Shown here: one piece after another, positions 1 through 7,948 of the stretch
Numbering within the stretch: the stretch's first letter is position 1
Layout of the letters: each line of letters starts with the position of its first letter
Source of the DNA: DASZTV01 sp035548125
Lineage (GTDB): Bacteria > Actinomycetota > Actinomycetes > JAFAQI01
Assembly: GCA_035548125.1 (NCBI GenBank)
Contig: DASZTV010000068.1
Span: 1-64,000, forward strand
DNA length: 64,000 nucleotides
Reading direction: 5' to 3'
Position numbers and translations under genes: made by a program
The notes under the pieces: generated by a model
The model's database searches: none
The model's input: the letters and a program-made list of their open reading frames with translations, nothing else
What the model was told of the DNA's origin: nothing

Positions 1-345
1 GTCGAGCTGGCGAGCGGCCGCGAGGCGGTCACGTTCACCGGTGTGGCGATCAAGGTGAAGACCGAGAAGCCCTCGATCAAGGTCACCTCGCACAAGGCGG
101 GTCACCTGACCGTCCGGATCACGACGCACCCGCGTCTGGCCCACGTGCGGATCAACATCTTCCGCAAGCTCAACGGGCTGTACCACCTGATCGGGTCGGT
201 CAAGACCGGTGCCCACGGCAAGGCCGTGAAGCACCTGGGCGGCCTGCACCGCGGTGTGAAGTACCACATCTCGGCGAAGGCAGTCGGTCTTGGCGCCGGC
301 TACCACTCGAAGTACGCGAAGCACAAGAACGTTCGCATCGCGTAG
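1..345 (+). CDS. C-terminal end of a secreted Ig-like protein (5' truncated by window edge)
   Basis: The reading frame is open from base 1 to a TAG at 343, so the gene starts before the window. The visible 114 residues are almost identical to the last ~115 residues of the next gene (588-3620): the end of an Ig-like domain (VELASGREAVTFTG) followed by the whole His/Lys-rich terminal domain. The only length difference is at the extreme end, where this copy stops after IA instead of IHR. Similarity continues at DNA level through the terminator and beyond it, so the pair looks like a tandem duplication. It is presumably a secreted surface protein like its neighbours; the exact function is unknown. 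Confidence 0.85.
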   Translation, partial: VELASGREAVTFTGVAIKVKTEKPSIKVTSHKAGHLTVRITTHPRLAHVRINIFRKLNGLYHLIGSVKTGAHGKAVKHLGGLHRGVKYHISAKAVGLGAGYHSKYAKHKNVRIA

Positions 346-364
346 CTCGAGGTAACCAACAAGC

Positions 365-402
365 CCTGTGGGGGCGGCTCCGGAAGGAGTCGCCCCCACA
401 GG
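365..402 (+). terminator. 17-bp hairpin terminator of the partial Ig-like gene
   Basis: A 17-bp stem (one G-T pair) closes on a GGAA tetraloop 20 bases after the stop codon and is followed by CGTTTC rather than a long T run. The outer stem CCTGTGGGG/CCCCACAGG recurs after the next gene (3646-3683). Confidence 0.8.
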
Positions 403-486
403 CGTTTCAGGGCCGTTGCCGCGTGGCCGCGGTAGAACGCGGCGACCCGGCAATCGCGGGTACGCGAGTCGTTGTCCGGAATGTCC

Positions 487-509
487 AAGATCATTAAGAA
501 AATGATCTT
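487..509. promoter_or_regulatory. Perfect inverted repeat upstream of Ig-like gene 1
   Basis: AAGATCATT at 487-495 and AATGATCTT at 501-509 form a perfect 9-bp inverted repeat with a 5-base spacer. It is unusually AT-rich for this genome and lies 79 bases before the start codon at 588. An operator for a dimeric regulator or a leader hairpin would both fit. No clear -35/-10 pair could be assigned. Confidence 0.4.
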
Positions 510-587
510 TCTGTCCTGTGACGACCGTCCTGTTCTCGGTGCGTTCTAACTACCTGGAGGGGGCCCTGAGGTCACGAAAGGACCCAA

Positions 588-3500
588 ATGAAACGAACGA
601 CGAAGGCGATGGCTCGCCTGGGGACGCTGGCGGTCATCGCCGGTACCGTCCTCGGCACGCCGCTCGCCATCGGTACGGCGAGCGCCGTTGTGCCGTCTGA
701 TGTCGCCGTGGTGAACGGCTCGGTCACGAGCAACGAGGCCGCGGCGGTCCAGGACTACTCGACAGCCGGCAACAACGGCTCGATCACGATCACGCCGACG
801 TCCGGCACCGATCTCAACGACATCGTGCAGCTGTCCGGGTCGGCGTACTTCCCGACCAACCAGACGGCGGGCGCCGACATGAACGGCCTGTCCGGTACGG
901 CGAACGTCACGGTGCTCTCGCCCACCAAGGCGAAGTGCACGACCAACGCGCCGTGCACGTTCCTCGTCGATGACCCGGTCGCGGAGCAGATCTCGTTCTC
1001 GGTGATCGACCCGAACGCCGGTGCGCCGACGAATGACGTGACGGGCCAGATCAGCTTCAACGGCCTGTTCTTCAATGGCTGCCCGGGTTCCGGTATCGAC
1101 ACCGGTCACGAGGCTGACACCTACGGTGGCGCCACCACCCCGATCGCGCAGAACTGTGCGACCCAGGGTTCCTTCGGTGGCGCGCCGACGCTGATCACGG
1201 TCCACTACAGCGCTCCGACTCCGGCCACCGCCAACCAGAACCAGAACCTCGACCTGGAGCTGTCTGGCGGCGGTGCCCGGCTGGTGCAGCAGGCGGGTAG
1301 CTCGACGATCGTCGACCCGAACAACCACCTGTCTGCCAGCTGCACGACGGACGCATCAGGCAACTGCACCGTCGCGGTCGTCGACCCGGGCCCCAACCCG
1401 CAGGACGCCAACGCCGAGGCGACATCGTTCCTGACGGCGTCGACGCACTTCGTGACCGGCCTCTACCCGCCGATCAACGACACGCCGCCGAACGGCAACA
1501 TGCCGAGCATCCGGATCCGCTGGTCGGTCGGCCCGGTCACCCCGGCCCGGCTGAGCCTGGTCGCCAGCCAGGTCGTGGCCCCGGACACCCAGAACACCGG
1601 AAGCAACCTCGATGCCCAGCCGCAGGCTGAGCCGGGTGACGCGATCCAGCTGACCTACTTCCTCACCGACTCGTGCAAGCCGGACCCCGGCTTCGAGACC
1701 TGCATCGGTCAGAAGCTGGCGGGCGTGTCCACCACGGTCACGGTCGACCACGGGTTCTTCACGCCCAACTGCCAGCAGGTCGCCGGGACGCCTCAGTACG
1801 AAGGCTGCTCGTTCACCACGACCCCGGCCAACGGTGTCGCGGTGGGCAACCTGACCAGCTCGGGTACCTCGCAGACGGTCACTACCGGTCCTGACGGCAC
1901 GTTCACCGTGACGGTCGGGATCGGCCGCGACGCCGCGTTCGACAACAACGGCACCGTGGTCACCCAGGTCACCGACGGCACGCTGCACTCGGTCCGCTAC
2001 AACGGCACACTGAATGGCGTTCCGCAGAACGGTCGTACGACCGGCACCGGCTGCGCGGCCGACCCGAAGGTTGTGCCGGCGTATCTCGGAGCCCCTCCGG
2101 CGATTGACGCATCCGGTGACGACCAGTGCCCGATCGACTTCAGCTGGACCACCAACGAGCAGCCGCTCAACGGTGGCACGGCGAAGCTGATCTCGATCCC
2201 GCGGCTGGTGAACCCGTCCAACGTGTTCATCAACTCGGAGAACAACTACCCGGCCACCGACAGCGGGACGAGCAACATCCCCGACGTCGGCCGTGTGGTG
2301 TTCGTCGTGCACGCCACCGACCAGTTCGGAAACCTGACGAGCAACGACAACGCGACCGACCCGACCAACAACATGACCCCGGCAGACCCGACTGGCGTGG
2401 GCGGTGTGGCAGCGAATCCGTTCGGTGGCACCACGTCCGTGACCAACTCGATCTCGCTGACCAAGACCGGCGTCGGTTCGGTCTGGGCGTGTACTCCGGT
2501 CTCGGCGAGCCTGCAGGACTTCACCAGCACCAACCCGTGCACGGGTCTTGGTCTTGGTGGGCTCGGCACCGGCGGCTACCTACCGCAGGTCACGCAGCAC
2601 GCTGACGGGACGATCGACCAGAAGAGCACGGTCGTGGGCAGCTACCTGGACGGTCCGGCTCAGGCCCGCTTCCAGGCAGATGCCGCTCCGACGGCCAGCG
2701 ACGGCATGGTGGGTTGCTACCAGGACCCGCATGTCAACGTGGTCGGGCTGCCGCTCGGCACCTGTGAGATCGCTCTGATCACGCTGCTGGGTGGTCCGAA
2801 CCTGCAGGTTCCGGGCCAGGGCTTCATCGGTGTTGACGACGGTACGCAGACCGACACGCTCGACTGGACCGCTCCGACGACGACGTTCACGTCGTTCATC
2901 GCCGGTTCGCCGAACGTGGCGACCTACGCCGCCGGCAACGCTGCTGACGCGCCGGATGTCTTCAAGCTGAACATCTACAACCAGCTTGCTGCTCCGGTCG
3001 TGACCTTCGGCGTCACGCCGGGCCACACGGTGCAGACCTCGCAGGCGGTCACCGTCACTGGCACGGTTGCCGACCAGTTCGGTCAGGGCATCGTCGGCTG
3101 GAACGTGCAGTTCGTCCGCAGTGGTGCGAACGAGTCCAGCTGCACGCCGATCCAGAACGGGCAGAGCAACGCGGTCGAGGTGACCAACCAGGGCGGTGTC
3201 GCGGGTTACACCTTCTCCTGCGACGCGGCCGGCACGTCCAACGTGTCGATCGTGGTCAAGGGTCCTGGTGGCGTCGAGCTGGCGAGCGGCCGTGAGGCGG
3301 TCACGTTCACCGGTGTGGCGATCAAGGTGAAGACCGAGAAGCCCTCGATCAAGGTGAAGTCCCACAAGGCCCGTCACCTGACGGTTCACATCACGACCCA
3401 CCCGGCCCTGAGCCACGTGCGGATCAACATCTACCGCAAGCTCAACGGCCTGTACCACCTGATCGGGTCCGTGAAGACCGGTGCCCACGGCAAGGCCGTG

Positions 3501-3620
3501 AAGCACCTGGGCGGCCTGCACCGCGGAGTGAAGTACCGGATCTCCGCCAAGGCCGTTGGCCTCGGCTCCGGGTACCACTCGAAGTACGCGAAGCACAAGA
3601 CCGTCCGGATCCACCGCTAG
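588..3620 (+). CDS. Large secreted Ig-like-domain protein 1
   Basis: This 1010-residue protein starts at an ATG preceded by GAAAGGA at the right distance. A Sec signal peptide occupies about residues 1-33, ending PLAIGTASA, probably cleaved after ASA. The long middle is Gly/Thr/Asn/Asp-rich beta-type sequence with paired cysteines. The clearest Ig-like (invasin Big-1 type) unit is near residues 805-912, with a TVADQFGQGIVGWNVQF core. Residues ~914-1010 form the basic His/Lys-rich domain shared by the family. There is no LPxTG motif and no C-terminal membrane helix, so attachment would be non-covalent or the protein is released. Role unknown; a surface-layer, adhesin or matrix protein is the inference. 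It is more divergent in its middle than paralogues 2 and 3. Confidence 0.85.
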   Translation: MKRTTKAMARLGTLAVIAGTVLGTPLAIGTASAVVPSDVAVVNGSVTSNEAAAVQDYSTAGNNGSITITPTSGTDLNDIVQLSGSAYFPTNQTAGADMNGLSGTANVTVLSPTKAKCTTNAPCTFLVDDPVAEQISFSVIDPNAGAPTNDVTGQISFNGLFFNGCPGSGIDTGHEADTYGGATTPIAQNCATQGSFGGAPTLITVHYSAPTPATANQNQNLDLELSGGGARLVQQAGSSTIVDPNNHLSASCTTDASGNCTVAVVDPGPNPQDANAEATSFLTASTHFVTGLYPPINDTPPNGNMPSIRIRWSVGPVTPARLSLVASQVVAPDTQNTGSNLDAQPQAEPGDAIQLTYFLTDSCKPDPGFETCIGQKLAGVSTTVTVDHGFFTPNCQQVAGTPQYEGCSFTTTPANGVAVGNLTSSGTSQTVTTGPDGTFTVTVGIGRDAAFDNNGTVVTQVTDGTLHSVRYNGTLNGVPQNGRTTGTGCAADPKVVPAYLGAPPAIDASGDDQCPIDFSWTTNEQPLNGGTAKLISIPRLVNPSNVFINSENNYPATDSGTSNIPDVGRVVFVVHATDQFGNLTSNDNATDPTNNMTPADPTGVGGVAANPFGGTTSVTNSISLTKTGVGSVWACTPVSASLQDFTSTNPCTGLGLGGLGTGGYLPQVTQHADGTIDQKSTVVGSYLDGPAQARFQADAAPTASDGMVGCYQDPHVNVVGLPLGTCEIALITLLGGPNLQVPGQGFIGVDDGTQTDTLDWTAPTTTFTSFIAGSPNVATYAAGNAADAPDVFKLNIYNQLAAPVVTFGVTPGHTVQTSQAVTVTGTVADQFGQGIVGWNVQFVRSGANESSCTPIQNGQSNAVEVTNQGGVAGYTFSCDAAGTSNVSIVVKGPGGVELASGREAVTFTGVAIKVKTEKPSIKVKSHKARHLTVHITTHPALSHVRINIYRKLNGLYHLIGSVKTGAHGKAVKHLGGLHRGVKYRISAKAVGLGSGYHSKYAKHKTVRIHR

Positions 3621-3645
3621 ACAGCCGGTAACGGCTCAGCACGGC

Positions 3646-3683
3646 CCTGTGGGGCGGCTTCCTTCGGGAAGTCGCCCCACAGG
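3646..3683 (+). terminator. 17-bp UUCG hairpin terminator after Ig-like gene 1
   Basis: A 17-bp stem with one G-T pair is capped by a TTCG tetraloop 25 bases after the stop. It may also act on the convergent lipoprotein gene. It matches the hairpin at 365-402 in its outer stem and in downstream sequence. Confidence 0.85.
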
Positions 3684-3771
3684 CGTTTCCGGGCCCGCCC
3701 TTTGCCGCGTGGCCGCGCTAGAGCACGGCGAGCCGGCAATCGCGCGGGAAGCGCGCGTGGGAAATGGCGGG

Positions 3772-4260
3772 TTAAGAGGCGGTTGGTGACGCCGAGGTGG
3801 TCGCCGGCGCGGCGGCCGGGTCGTGCTGCGCAACGTAGTCGTACGCGGCTTGACGCTGCGCGCCGGTCACACCCTTGTCGAAGTAGACCTGCAGCTGGTT
3901 GAACTGCGGGTAGTAGGTGACGGCGCGCACGCCCGCGAGCTTCTTCATCGGGTTGATGAGGTGCCGGTACGCCGACTGCGTGACGTGAGGGAACACCTCA
4001 GAGCCGCCTGGCACGCCTGGACGCGGCGGGTTCGACACGGGTGCGGTGATCTTGCCGTTGGGTCCGGCCGCGCCTGCGGTGGCCAGCGGCGGCCCGCCGA
4101 TCTGCGCGCTCGAGGTCGGGGAGGCCGAGGGGGAACCGCCGCTCGAGCTCGATCCGGAGCAGGCCCCGAGCGTGGCCACGGTCCCGACTGCGACGAACGC
4201 AACGACTCCGACTCGTCGCCCGGGCCGTGGGACTGATCTGGTCGGCCGGCTAGTCCTCAT
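3772..4260 (-). CDS. Small lipoprotein A, ferredoxin-like domain suspected
   Basis: This 162-residue protein has an N-terminal membrane segment (VGVVAFVAVGTVATLGAC) ending in a lipobox-like LGAC, Cys at about residue 34, so it is probably a lipoprotein. A low-complexity Ser/Gly/Pro linker follows. The C-terminal ~60 residues contain LAGVRAVTYYPQFNQLQVYF and then an alpha-helix. The pattern GV-x4-YYP-x4-LxVxY recurs in lipoprotein B at 15985-16356, so the two are probably homologues. The beta-alpha-beta pattern recalls a ferredoxin-like (HMA or FtsX-ectodomain) fold, but no metal-binding Cys pair is present. The gene converges on Ig-like gene 1 and diverges from Ig-like gene 2. A -10 box (TAGGCT on the minus strand, 4270-4275) lies 9 bases before the ATG. 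Confidence 0.75.
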   Translation of the reverse strand: MRTSRPTRSVPRPGRRVGVVAFVAVGTVATLGACSGSSSSGGSPSASPTSSAQIGGPPLATAGAAGPNGKITAPVSNPPRPGVPGGSEVFPHVTQSAYRHLINPMKKLAGVRAVTYYPQFNQLQVYFDKGVTGAQRQAAYDYVAQHDPAAAPATTSASPTAS

Positions 4261-4478
4261 TGATCACCGAGCCTAGTCCCTGGGCTGAGTGATCTTGATC
4301 GCTTCGAACTGTTGATCTTGTTCCGGGATGGGTAGAAGGTTAGGTGCGGCATCAGGTGTGTAACGCCTCGGATCCGGGAAGCGCTGACTAGGCAGGCAAA
4401 CCCGCAGAGACGGTCACGCCAACGTCGGGGGGGAAACAACAGGCGACGGCAACGTCGCCGCCCGACGAGAGGACGCGC

Positions 4479-7400
4479 ATGAGGACCAAGCAGAGGCGCC
4501 CACATAACAGGTGGGCATCTGCGGCAGTCGTAATCGGTTCCGTGGGAGCGGTATTGGCATCGCCGCTCGCCATCGGTACCGCTTCCGCAGCGACAGCTGT
4601 TACGGCAACCGCTATCACCGGGGTGAGCACCCCAGTAGTCGCCGCTTCAGGCGGTTCGGCCACCGTGACCGGCAACTACACCGGCACGAGCACGGGTAGT
4701 GGGAGCCCGGTCACCTCGAACATCGAGTACACGGTGACCAACGGCGGCGACAAGTCGGGCTCGAGTGGGACCGCCGGCACGCCGTGTACGGTCACGCCGA
4801 GCAGCGCTACGGCCGGCACCTTCAGCTGCTCCGTTGCGAACACCAGCGGCAACCCGACCACCGACACGGTGCAGGTCTTCGGCGACGACGGTAGTGGCGC
4901 GTTCAACACGCCGGGCGATGTCGTCGGCGCTCCGGTTGCCAACGTCGTGTTCACGGGGCCACCGACGACCGTGGCGTTCACGACTGCCCCGACGTCCGGC
5001 ACCACCGGGACCTGTGCGGTCTACCAGGCGCACACCGACCAGGGCGACCAGCCCCTCACGCTGACGGTGACCGAGACCACGACGGCTGCCGCTCCGGCGA
5101 ACTCGCTGCACTACTTCCAGGACAACTGCTCCGGCGCTGAGACCAGCGGCGGCGGCGCGAGCGCCGCAGGCGGTACGACCACGCTGACGAAGACCGTGAC
5201 GACGGATGCCTCCGGCAACGTCTCCTTCGGTCTGCAGACCGACGCGGCCGGCACCGGGAACGCGAAGCTCGCCGTCCCGTCCAACCCGGGAACGATCAAC
5301 GCCACGACGCCGACCATCACCTGGACGACCGGTGGTGCGGATGCCGTGACCTCGGTCACCCCGAATCCGCCCTCGACCACGCAGCTCACCAACACGACTG
5401 CGTCGTTCACCGTGACGGTGACCAACGGCGGAAGCCCGGTCCAGGGCGTGACCGTGAAGGAAGAGACCAACCCGTCCGCGAGCCCGGCAAACGCTGACAC
5501 GGTTGCCCCGACGTCCTGTGGCACGTCGGACTCGGCGGGTCACGTGACCTGCACGGTCCACAACGGAGGTACGGCGGGCACCGACTCGCTGATCTTCTGG
5601 GTCGACAACTCCTCCGCGTCCTGCAGCCACACCGCAGGTCCTGACTCGTGTGAGCCGCAGGGCAACGCCACGGCGACGTTCAACGCGACACCGGCGGTCG
5701 ACGCGGGTAACAGCTCGCTGACCTGCGTGCAGCAGCTCGCGACCGACAAGGGTGCTGCGAAGACCAACTGCACCGTTCCGTCCAACACCACGTCGGTGAC
5801 CTTCACGGCCACCGTCGAGGACGCGAGCGGCAACCCGATCGCCAACGCTCCGGTGACGTTCACTGCGACCTCGGCGAAGCTGGGTGGCGCCACGGTGAGC
5901 GGAGCGAATCTGCCTTCGGGCACGTCGTCGACCAACGCCAACGGTGTTGCGACCTTCGTGGTCAGCGATCCGTCCGCGCAGAACGGCGACAACGTGACGG
6001 TGTCCGCAGCGGTTGGCGCGGTTGGCATCGGAAGCGCCACCGTCAACTGGGCCACGCCGCATGCGACGGCGCTCAGCGTCGTGCCGGAGCTGCAGACCGT
6101 GACGGTCGGCGGCGTCGTGACGGTCAAGGCCAACCCGGTCGACCAGTTCGGGACGGCGGTGGCCGGTTCGCCGACCATCACCTACTTCGTGACCGGTCGC
6201 AACAACGCCAAGACGGGCACGGCTGCGGCTGACGGCACGATCAGCTACACCGACGCCGGCACCTCGCCGACCGTGAAGACCGACACCATTCAGGTGACGG
6301 ACAGCACCGACTCACTCACCGGCACGGCCGACGTCGTGTACGTGACCGGGTCGACGTCGGCGAGCACCGTGACGGTCGACACCAGCGGGTCCGGGACCAG
6401 CGACGTGCTGTGTGGCGCTACTGGTCACGTCGCGGCGACGAACGTCGCGCTGCAGCACACCACCGAGGTGTGCGCGCTCGTGAAGAACGCCACCGGTGAG
6501 GCCCTCGCGGGCAAGACCGTGACGTTCACGGTGAGCAGCGGTCAGGTCGCAGCCCACTCTGGGTTGACCACCTCGAGCGGTACGACGTACCAGGCCACGA
6601 CCGACGCCAACGGTGTTGCGTTCGCTGACGTCACGTCGACCAAGGCGGGTGCGCAGACGGTGACGGCCACGGCCGACTCCGCGAGCGGCACCGGAACCGT
6701 GACCTACGCGGGTCCGACCCCGGCGCAGGCGTTCAAGATCACGGCGGCGCCGAGCCCGGCCACGATCAACCCGGGCAGCAGCCAGAAGTTCACGGCGACG
6801 GTGGTCGACAAGTTCGGCAACCCGGTCCCCAACGTGATCGTCGTCTACACCCAGTCGGGTGCGGGCTCGCTCGGCAACAGCGGCGGGCAGACGATCACCG
6901 GCCCGGACGGGACGGCGAGCGTCACGGTCGACACCCAGTCCTCGGACACCGGGGCAGGCAGCGTGACCTTCAACATCGGGTCCTCGCTGACGGTGCCGCC
7001 GAACCAGTGCACCAGCACCGGCGGAGCGTGCACGGCGGTTGCCTCCTACACCGTCCAGTCCACTGGCGCGGCCTTCCTCACGCTGACTGCTGAGAAGGGC
7101 GCGAAGATCCACACCCACGAGACGATCCACGCGGTGGCGACGAACGCCGACGGCACGCCGGCGGCGCACGTGATCGTGCGGTTCATCGTGCAGGGCGCGA
7201 ACCCGCTCACCGGCAGCATGACGACCGGTGCCAAGGGTCGCGCCGGGTGGAGCTACCTGGCTGGTCACCACGGCACGGACACCGTCTCGGCATGGGTCGA
7301 CAACAACAACGACAACCTGCCGCAGGCGAACGAGCCGGGTGCCCGGGTCATCGCCCACATCAAGGGCATCGAGCGACCGTCCATCACGGTGGTCGCCCGC

Positions 7401-7646
7401 GGGCACGGCAAGGTCACGGTCCACGTGGTCAGCCGCCCGTTGGCCAAGCACGCCACGGTGCACTACTTCGTGAAGCGGCACGGCCACTGGCACAAGATCG
7501 GTACTAACCACACCGGTCGCCTCGGCAAGGCAGGGAAAACCTTCAGGGAGCCGATCGGTTCGCATCGGATCTTCCGGGCGAAGGTCATGACCACGCCGGT
7601 GTCCACGACCGGTACCAGCGCTCCGAAGGGAGTACGGGTCCGGTAA
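4479..7646 (+). CDS. Large secreted Ig-like (Big-1 type) repeat protein 2
   Basis: This 1055-residue protein starts at an ATG with GAGAGGA upstream. The signal peptide is ~1-38 (hydrophobic core, then LASPLAIGTASA). About six Big-1-like units follow. The clearest have cores such as TVEDASGNPIANAPVTF, TVVDKFGNPVPNVIVVY (near residue 775) and NADGTPAAHVIVRF (near 890), each followed by a DANGVA/PDGTA turn. A Cys pair recurs within several units (CVQQL...NCTVP), suggesting disulfides. Just before the terminal domain lies an acidic loop (WVDNNNDNLPQANEP) that could bind Ca2+. Residues ~960-1055 are the basic His/Lys-rich family domain. There is no sortase signal. Very similar in layout to protein 3. 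Function unknown; a cell-surface role is inferred. Confidence 0.87.
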   Translation: MRTKQRRPHNRWASAAVVIGSVGAVLASPLAIGTASAATAVTATAITGVSTPVVAASGGSATVTGNYTGTSTGSGSPVTSNIEYTVTNGGDKSGSSGTAGTPCTVTPSSATAGTFSCSVANTSGNPTTDTVQVFGDDGSGAFNTPGDVVGAPVANVVFTGPPTTVAFTTAPTSGTTGTCAVYQAHTDQGDQPLTLTVTETTTAAAPANSLHYFQDNCSGAETSGGGASAAGGTTTLTKTVTTDASGNVSFGLQTDAAGTGNAKLAVPSNPGTINATTPTITWTTGGADAVTSVTPNPPSTTQLTNTTASFTVTVTNGGSPVQGVTVKEETNPSASPANADTVAPTSCGTSDSAGHVTCTVHNGGTAGTDSLIFWVDNSSASCSHTAGPDSCEPQGNATATFNATPAVDAGNSSLTCVQQLATDKGAAKTNCTVPSNTTSVTFTATVEDASGNPIANAPVTFTATSAKLGGATVSGANLPSGTSSTNANGVATFVVSDPSAQNGDNVTVSAAVGAVGIGSATVNWATPHATALSVVPELQTVTVGGVVTVKANPVDQFGTAVAGSPTITYFVTGRNNAKTGTAAADGTISYTDAGTSPTVKTDTIQVTDSTDSLTGTADVVYVTGSTSASTVTVDTSGSGTSDVLCGATGHVAATNVALQHTTEVCALVKNATGEALAGKTVTFTVSSGQVAAHSGLTTSSGTTYQATTDANGVAFADVTSTKAGAQTVTATADSASGTGTVTYAGPTPAQAFKITAAPSPATINPGSSQKFTATVVDKFGNPVPNVIVVYTQSGAGSLGNSGGQTITGPDGTASVTVDTQSSDTGAGSVTFNIGSSLTVPPNQCTSTGGACTAVASYTVQSTGAAFLTLTAEKGAKIHTHETIHAVATNADGTPAAHVIVRFIVQGANPLTGSMTTGAKGRAGWSYLAGHHGTDTVSAWVDNNNDNLPQANEPGARVIAHIKGIERPSITVVARGHGKVTVHVVSRPLAKHATVHYFVKRHGHWHKIGTNHTGRLGKAGKTFREPIGSHRIFRAKVMTTPVSTTGTSAPKGVRVR

Positions 7647-7683
7647 GCGCGAAAAGCAACCAAACCGGCACCTAGCGCGTCTT

Positions 7684-7714
7684 AAAGGGCGGCCCCATCC
7701 AGGGGCCGCCCTTT
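7684..7714 (+). terminator. 13-bp hairpin terminator after Ig-like gene 2
   Basis: AAAGGGCGGCCCC pairs with GGGGCCGCCCTTT around an ATCCA loop, 37 bases after the stop. The remaining ~230 bases to the next start codon contain no gene; they presumably hold the promoter of Ig-like gene 3, but no convincing hexamer pair was seen. Confidence 0.8.
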
Positions 7715-7948
7715 GGCGTGCAAGGAGGCGAACACCCTTTCGAATGTCCGCCAGATGGCCGATTTGCACGGAAGATCCTTTGCCGTCCCCAGTCCTGGGC
7801 CCTCAACTGCTTCGGCGGCCGGTGACCGGTGTGGTACGAAAAGCGTCAACTCGCCGCGACCGCTCCTTGGTCCTGGCGTTCAGAAGTGGTGGAGGGGCCT
7901 GCGCGTCGTGGCACGCGCGGCGCCGGCTAGGTGTCAGAGAGGACACGA

